Shown here in pieces: positions 59,112 to 64,000 of a stretch of 64,000 bases of DNA. A program made the position numbers and the translations under genes. Below the pieces are notes generated by a model. That model was not told where the DNA came from, searched no databases, and was given only the letters and a program-made list of their open reading frames with translations. The stretch's first letter is position 1. Each line of letters begins with the position of its first letter. Source of the stretch: Albugo candida (lineage: Eukaryota; Oomycota; Peronosporomycetes; Albuginales; Albuginaceae); contig CAJNAR010000150.1 of assembly GCA_905220665.1 (NCBI GenBank), forward strand, positions 310,001 through 374,000, in the 5' to 3' direction.

Positions 59112-59384
59112 CTAATTGGTTCTTCCTGTTGAATGTGTGTTCGGTTCAGTCGAAGTATAACGAGAATTTAGCGCACGATATTTCTTCATTTGAATCACGC
59201 CGATCAAATCACGGATGATAAAACGACCCTTTTTTATAGCTTTTTTTATTTCTGTCATATCTTTAAGATGACTATTCTGCATAAACGCATGTTTCGCTTT
59301 TTCACGTACATATGCGAGACCCAAGGGATAGTCTCTACCTATGTACAGAAATCTTTTGTACAAATCACGGACTTTGGGGTCCAT
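59112..59384 (-). CDS. ETFRF1: LYR-motif protein, ETF regulatory factor 1 (LYRM5)
   Basis: 90-residue LYR-family protein. In animals LYRM5/ETFRF1 binds electron-transferring flavoprotein in mitochondria and removes its FAD. The sequence starts MDPKVRDLYKRFLYIGRDYP, very close to the family's LKLYKNLLYLGRDYPKG, with the LY(K/R) triad and following Phe. It continues REKAKHAFMQN, LKDMTEIKKAIKKGRFIIRD and LIGVIQMKKYRALNSRY, corresponding to KNIFLKN, IKELIAQGEF and LRKYRAMKQRY. Length matches the family (about 88). The ATG at 59384 is preferred over the upstream GTG because it matches the family start. It lies 100 bp downstream of the CCT-motif gene on the same strand. Confidence 0.92.
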   Translation of the reverse strand: MDPKVRDLYKRFLYIGRDYPLGLAYVREKAKHAFMQNSHLKDMTEIKKAIKKGRFIIRDLIGVIQMKKYRALNSRYTSTEPNTHSTGRTN

Positions 59385-59484
59385 TTTCTTCTCTCGATCT
59401 TGTAGTGTCACACTCGGGAGACATTCGGTACCACACTAAGGCGAGAGCGGAAGGACGCCATGCCAGTTCATGGCTGTTATGATT

Positions 59485-60180
59485 CTATTCTATCCGTGAC
59501 ACTTGCACGGGGACCGGTAGTCCAGTAGTCTGACCCAGTGGACGTTCGGAGGTTTGTCCATCTGCGCAAATGAATCGTCCTCGGCGCCTTGGGCGACTAT
59601 CTGCTAGCTTTTTTCGGCGGAAGTATTTTATGCTTCTTCTCCAATTGCGATTTTTGCGTTTTTCAAGAAAACGAAGAATGCGAAGCTTTCTCTCTTCGGG
59701 GGTGTATCCACCAATTCGATTTGAGCTACGGATAAAATTCTTGACTGAGACGGTTTTGAGCTCATTCGACACGATGGAATTATGTTTTGCCTTCACTTTT
59801 CCATTCGAATCACCTCCTCTGCTATTTGGTAGTCCGCATGGATGAATACTGACATTTGTGGGCGGTCGGGCGGAATTTGACGAAACATTGCATGGTACGC
59901 CACGTCTTGCTCGTAAACGGCTATCGTTATTTTGTGCCTCCCAGCTAGGATCTGAAAACAGTCTCCGCGTGGTATTTGATGACTCTTTCATCCAGTTGGT
60001 GGGGCTAACACACTTATCGAATGGAACTGTTGAAGGGAAGAGAAATGAGTTGCTTCCCCAATTCGGATTGTGCTCGTCAACACACCATGGTAGATTCGGT
60101 AATTCGTCATCTCCGAGCCAATCAAGATCCCACAAAAGCTGATTTTCTGATTCTTTGAAGAAATAATTCCAATTGTCCAT
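59485..60180 (-). CDS. CCT-motif protein
   Basis: 231-residue single-exon protein with a C-terminal CCT (CONSTANS, CO-like, TOC1) motif at about residues 157-205: TPEERKLRILRFLEKRKNRN, then SIKYFRRKKLADSRPRRRGR and FI. The R-RF-EKRK-R-W-K-I-Y-RK--AD-RPR-RGRF spacing is the canonical one; an ADSRPR and RGRF ending is diagnostic. CCT motifs act in nuclear localisation and DNA/NF-Y-like binding in plant transcription regulators, and CCT-only proteins occur in stramenopiles. The N-terminal 60 residues are acidic and aromatic (MDNWNYFFKESENQLLWDLD), like an activation region. No B-box or receiver domain is present. Start ATG 60180 is the first in frame. It is divergent from FARS2. Confidence 0.88.
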   Translation of the reverse strand: MDNWNYFFKESENQLLWDLDWLGDDELPNLPWCVDEHNPNWGSNSFLFPSTVPFDKCVSPTNWMKESSNTTRRLFSDPSWEAQNNDSRLRARRGVPCNVSSNSARPPTNVSIHPCGLPNSRGGDSNGKVKAKHNSIVSNELKTVSVKNFIRSSNRIGGYTPEERKLRILRFLEKRKNRNWRRSIKYFRRKKLADSRPRRRGRFICADGQTSERPLGQTTGLPVPVQVSRIE

Positions 60181-60526
60181 ACTTGAATCTTATCTCGATA
60201 AAATTTCCAATGTCACCAAGTTGGTAAGTCGTTAATGACAGTGGATTATGATACTCGGACTGCTTGCTTTAACTGGAAAGTACAGAATGATAGATGGAAT
60301 AGTGTAATTGAAGCGGCTGTTCTTGCCAACTTGATCGTTGCACTAAGCAGATAGTATATCGAGTTCTCTCGCGGCCTGACGATAATCATGTGATATAGGA
60401 TTGCCATTTAATGATATAGAACAAACCTTCGAGAGATTGTTGTCAAACTATTGAGCAACTTTCTCGACTTGATGTGGACAAAGCATCACGGTATTCATCC
60501 CGGTCTTGGGTTCATCCACACTAATC

Positions 60527-62047
60527 ATGACAATGCTCTGCGTGCTTCGTCGCTCAACCGCTCGTCTCAATGCATCGATGCCCAGCATTATCTCTAGAAG
60601 TTACTCTGCATCAAGTACAGCCTGGAATCACAGTTTTTCGTTTTTGAAAGATAAGGATCCAATAGAATGCAATATTTCTGAGAGCATAGCGTCGAAAATT
60701 GGCATAAACTTGCATCAAAAACCTGATCATCCTATCTGCATTATCAAGAAAAAGATTGAGAGCTACTTTAACTCGCTACCCAAGTTTGTACCTCTCAAAT
60801 TAAACAAATTTGTTTGCAATGCATTACCTGTTATGATTACAGCGGTCCTCGATTCACTTTTTATGACAATTTGAGTCCTTTTGTCTCCGTCCAGCATTGC
60901 TTTGACAAAATGCTGATCCCTAAAGATCACATCAGTCGTCGTAGTACTGACAGCTACTACCTTAATGCCGATACGGTACTACGAACGCACATGAGTGCAC
61001 ACGATATAGAGCTGATACAAAGAGGAGACCGAGCGTTTTTAGCGACTGGAGACGTATACCGAAGAGACGCAATTGATGCATGTCACTATCCTGTGTTTCA
61101 TCAAATGGACGCAGTGCGATTTGATCCAAACGTAAGGCGATCTGAATGCTCATAACGCGCGCATTCGGTAGCTAAAGCTGACTTACATATAGCTAGTGCA
61201 TAAGGCAACGCGCGAGGAGAAAGTGGATATTGTCAAAAATGATCTGAAGCAAACACTTGAAGGAATGATCGTCGCACTTTTCGGGCAAGTCGATACGCGC
61301 TGGGTCGATGCATACTTTCCGTTCACAGAACCTAGCTACGAGTTGGAAATTTACTTTGAGGTGAGCATCTTGCGATTTGTTATTATGCGAAGTGTTGAGT
61401 GGATTTTGGTTGACACGTGGCAGGGACAATGGTTGGAAGTTCTTGGCTGTGGTGTGTTACAGCAGCAGATTATTCGGGATGCTGGAATGGGAGAGGAAGT
61501 AGCTTGGGCATTCGGATTAGGTTTGGAACGGCTGGCAATGGTGCTATTTAAGATCCCAGACATTCGATTGTTCTGGTCACAGGACGAGCGGTTCTTGTCT
61601 CAGTTTCGTGAGGGTACCATCACGAATTTCAAACCCTACAGCCAATACCCTGAATGCTACAAAGACGTCAGTTTCTGGCATGAGACTGACACATTTCACG
61701 AGAACGATTTGTTTGAGATAATTCGCAATATTGCGGGAGATCTCGTTGAAAAGGTCTGTGATGGATATATCAGCCATACTGGCTTCGCCACCTCACCTCG
61801 TTTTTTCTCGTATAAGGTTATTTTGGTCGACGAGTTCTGTCATCCAAAAACACAGCGACAGAGTAAATGCTTTCGAATTATGTATCGCCACATGGATCGT
61901 AATCTGACCAACGCAGAAGTAGATCAAGTACAGGTCTGTCTATCAATGCATAGTACGCGTCACTAATCTCACTAAATTGTGTGTTTATGTCATCAGAAAC
62001 AAGTGCGTGATCAATTGCACGTACAATTGAAACTGGACCTTCGCTGA
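60527..62047 (+). CDS. FARS2: Mitochondrial phenylalanyl-tRNA synthetase
   Basis: Monomeric organellar PheRS: class II aminoacyl-tRNA synthetase core plus the C-terminal ferredoxin-like anticodon-binding domain. Exons: 60527-60783, 60843-61131, 61193-61360, 61424-61753, 61817-61933, 61997-62047; introns 59-63 bp; 403 residues. The N-terminus (MTMLCVLRRSTARLNASMPS) is a good mitochondrial presequence. Motifs: FYDNLSPFVSVQHCFDKMLI, LRTHMSAHDIELI (motif 1 region), TGDVYRRDAIDACHYPVFHQ (motif 2), RWVDAYFPFTEPSYELEIYF, GCGVLQQQII and FGLGLERLAMVLFKIPDIRL (motif 3). FCHPKTQ, YRHMDRNLTNAEVDQVQ and KQVRDQLHVQL complete the anticodon-binding domain. Two introns (61361-61423 and 61754-61816) have no in-frame stop or only a late one and would insert non-family residues if retained. 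The loop after motif 2 is shorter than in human FARS2. Confidence 0.95.
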
Positions 62048-62121
62048 AAGCAAATAGCAAGTGCTACGATCAAGAATGAGCAATAGAGAACGCAGGCATG
62101 TAGATCGTGGAAAAATGACAT

Positions 62122-63117
62122 TCATATTGTGGTATTGCCACTATAAAATCTGATAAGACGTGTTCTTTGATCAAATTCGGTTTTAAACTCCTCCAGATGT
62201 AATTTCCCAGTTTCAATGTTTTTCGAAACGCGACCCAAGTAAGGGATTCCTGTCAGTTGCAGCACTTTTTCGCCAAATTCTTTGTTTCGGAAGGAATTGT
62301 CCGTGCTATCCCATTCCTCGTACGAGTTGGAAACGATGACTTTTAGCATCACAGCCGAATCCGGGGCAGTGGTGTTAAAGTAGTACATGGTGGCGACTTC
62401 AGCCCGATCACAAAAAGGGCACCAAAGTCTCCCATTGAATTTGTGCCGGCCTGAAATGAAATTTATGAACAATGGGTACGTGTTATCGTACTTGTCCAAG
62501 TAGTCGATGACATCTTTCGCATTATAGAACATGAAGACATGATTTTTGCGGTAGGTGATCAGTGTGGGCACACGAAATACATAATCCAATAGCTCCTTAT
62601 CCAAGCAAAAATTCTCCGTAAGCATGTTTGAAGAGTTCCCATTTCCATCGTAACGCATCACTGTTGGGATATTATCGATGTAAAATAATTGATTTTGTCG
62701 AAATTCATTTTGCATATCTTTCCATTCGGCACGATCACCAACATAAATTTCTAATAAAGTTGAGTCCATAGGAGCGCGAGTAAAAGCTCTTTCAATCGGA
62801 GCTTTAGCGCGTCGACAGTCGCTGCACCAATAGTTACCGTCCTCATCAAGACTGCTCACGAATAACAAATACAAGTGACCGCTTTTCTGTACGTCATACT
62901 CGCTCACGAATTTGTGAGCATCCGGGAATCCATCGATTGTGAGTTTTCGTTTAATCAACTGAGTGGATGTCGGCGGCATATCAGCGAAAGGATTTGTCGT
63001 CACCGAGACGAATCTGTAGACACACATCATCGAGATGAGTGTCAGGAACGCGAATGCTACCTGCATTAGTCGCATGTTTGTGAGCGCACTTTGCGTTTTG
63101 GTCCCACTGGATTTCAT
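62122..63117 (-). CDS. Membrane-anchored protein with two TXNDC17-like thioredoxin domains
   Basis: 331-residue single-exon protein. A short basic N-terminus (MKSSGTKTQSALTNMRL) precedes one hydrophobic segment (about residues 18-36), suggesting a type II signal anchor with the rest outside the cytosol. Two thioredoxin-like domains of the TXNDC17/TRP14 (DUF953) kind follow: the first with WCSDC at residues 97-101 and a TXNDC17-like NIPTVMRYDG; the second with WCPFC at 232-236 and GIPYLGRV in place of the cis-Pro loop. Both keep LYLLFVSS.../LFINFISG lead-in strands and EWKD.../EWDS loops. TXNDC17 is normally a soluble single-domain disulfide reductase, so the tandem, anchored form is unusual. 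It converges with FARS2, 74 bp between stops. Confidence 0.85.
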   Translation of the reverse strand: MKSSGTKTQSALTNMRLMQVAFAFLTLISMMCVYRFVSVTTNPFADMPPTSTQLIKRKLTIDGFPDAHKFVSEYDVQKSGHLYLLFVSSLDEDGNYWCSDCRRAKAPIERAFTRAPMDSTLLEIYVGDRAEWKDMQNEFRQNQLFYIDNIPTVMRYDGNGNSSNMLTENFCLDKELLDYVFRVPTLITYRKNHVFMFYNAKDVIDYLDKYDNTYPLFINFISGRHKFNGRLWCPFCDRAEVATMYYFNTTAPDSAVMLKVIVSNSYEEWDSTDNSFRNKEFGEKVLQLTGIPYLGRVSKNIETGKLHLEEFKTEFDQRTRLIRFYSGNTTI

Positions 63118-63600
63118 AACGTGTCCGCTGAGTAAGAAATTCTCCCGGTTGAGATTAAACGGTGTAATTATGGAACACTGTCTCGCCTCTACTTTTTACT
63201 GTGGCACGCCCCAATCTAAATATCGTTTATATTTCGAAATTGATGAGGCGAAACTAAAACTAGTTGGCATTTTCTGGCGATTTTGGTGGTCCTCCGCCCG
63301 GAAAAATAGTTCTCTGCCTTCATCTACTTGGACTTGTAGAATGCTGTTCAAATTGACCATACGGTGCAGCTGTGAAAGCCAGTGGTATAGAATTGTCACC
63401 ATGCGACAACTAGTTACCTGCTGGTTTCTTGCTGTTTGTCGCGAAACGTCTTCTTTCCGCAAGAACCCATCAATCACTCATTAACTGTATAGACGGAAGA
63501 GGAAGCGTATCTTTTTGAAAAGCAGTACAAATTCTTTGACTGCGACATCTTCAAATAATAACTTGCGTTAAGTCATCGAAAGAATTTGACTTGAATTCCG
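63118..63600. other. Divergent intergenic region
   Basis: About 480 bp between two divergent ATGs (63117 on the minus strand, 63601 on the plus strand). Open frames are present on both strands (63035-63484 and 63196-63477) but overlap each other antisense and match nothing. It likely holds both promoters. Confidence 0.35.
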
Positions 63601-64000
63601 ATGAAATCTCCCAGTCCACATCCTGCGATTTACAGTAATTCCCTGGAGCAATTTCATGGAGTACGAAAGTTCTGGGAACAACAAATTGCGAATAGCAGTT
63701 CATCCTTGAGCAAACAGCAAGATATATCGACTCCTCCTCCCTTGACAGAAACGCTCACACCGTTAAATACTTGCATACAAGACATCAAGACACGTCAAGA
63801 ACGAGTCCAAACACTCGACGCCTGGAATCCAACCGTCATAGCGTGTCGTGAACGAGGTCATACTATGTCCAAGATTGAGATTGTTCCACATCGTGATAAC
63901 GTGAGAGATTCCCCAAAATTTGCATTAGGAGATCGAAGCTTTTTGTCGGCAAAGATGCAATCCGTGCTAGTCACATTAAAGAGGAAAATTGACTTCTCTT
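63601..64000 (+). CDS. 5' part of an unrecognised gene running off the window
   Basis: An ATG at 63601 opens a frame with no stop for the remaining 133 codons. It begins MKSPSPHPAIYSNSLEQFHG and continues with VRKFWEQQIA, a Ser/Thr/Pro-rich stretch, TRQERVQTLDAWNPTVIACR, and a basic segment ending SAKMQSVLVTLKRKI. Codon use and lack of a competing open frame support a real gene. No domain is recognised in the visible part; it looks disordered and mixed-charge. It is divergent from the tandem thioredoxin gene. An intron could lie within it, but none is needed. Confidence 0.65.
   Translation, partial: MKSPSPHPAIYSNSLEQFHGVRKFWEQQIANSSSSLSKQQDISTPPPLTETLTPLNTCIQDIKTRQERVQTLDAWNPTVIACRERGHTMSKIEIVPHRDNVRDSPKFALGDRSFLSAKMQSVLVTLKRKIDFS

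Overview
The window is nuclear DNA from a eukaryote with a compact, AT-leaning genome. Most genes are broken by very short introns: the 43 I could place from reading frame and splice sites run from 47 to 86 bp, most of them 51-63 bp. A centriolar protein (CEP70), WASH-complex and TRAPP subunits, a helicase-associated-repeat protein and a CCT-motif protein together suggest a flagellated stramenopile. An oomycete is my best guess, and the low GC and small introns would suit an Albugo-like white rust. The species is an inference; no marker gene settles it.

Layout. 1-3354: 3' part of WASHC4 (+), converging on a protein made of about six helicase-associated repeats (-). 3355-8476: gene-poor. 8477-10108: WASHC3 (-), with an internally duplicated exon module. 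10109-14305: gene-poor. 14306-17791: CEP70 (+). 18912-21042: TRAPPC12 (-). 22136-23853: AAAP-type amino-acid transporter (+). 24383-38475: giant RCC1/ConA/UBA/SPRY/HECT ubiquitin ligase (+) in one 13.9-kb exon plus a probable short 5' exon. 38476-42725: gene-poor. 42726-44813: WW-cyclin Y fusion (+). 45042-53797: minus-strand cluster of a CCCH/DEDDh exonuclease, a tandem calponin-homology protein, a SIRT4-like sirtuin and an unrecognised 938-residue protein. 54305-55764: ABHD4/5-like hydrolase (+). 55765-59111: gene-poor. 59112-60180: LYRM5/ETFRF1 and a CCT-motif protein (-). 60527-62047: mitochondrial PheRS (FARS2, +). 62122-63117: membrane protein with two TXNDC17-like domains (-). 63601-64000: start of an unrecognised gene that leaves the window.

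Functional themes. Endosomal actin and vesicle traffic (WASHC3, WASHC4, TRAPPC12), cytoskeleton and centriole (CEP70, CH protein), and mitochondria (FARS2, LYRM5, SIRT4, possibly the HA-repeat protein) recur, but nothing shows operon-like coupling. I found no tRNA or rRNA gene, CRISPR array, intact transposon or viral gene by eye. The least ordinary items are the exon-module duplication in WASHC3, the WW-cyclin Y and CCCH-exonuclease architectures, a GC-AG intron, and the tandem-domain proteins.
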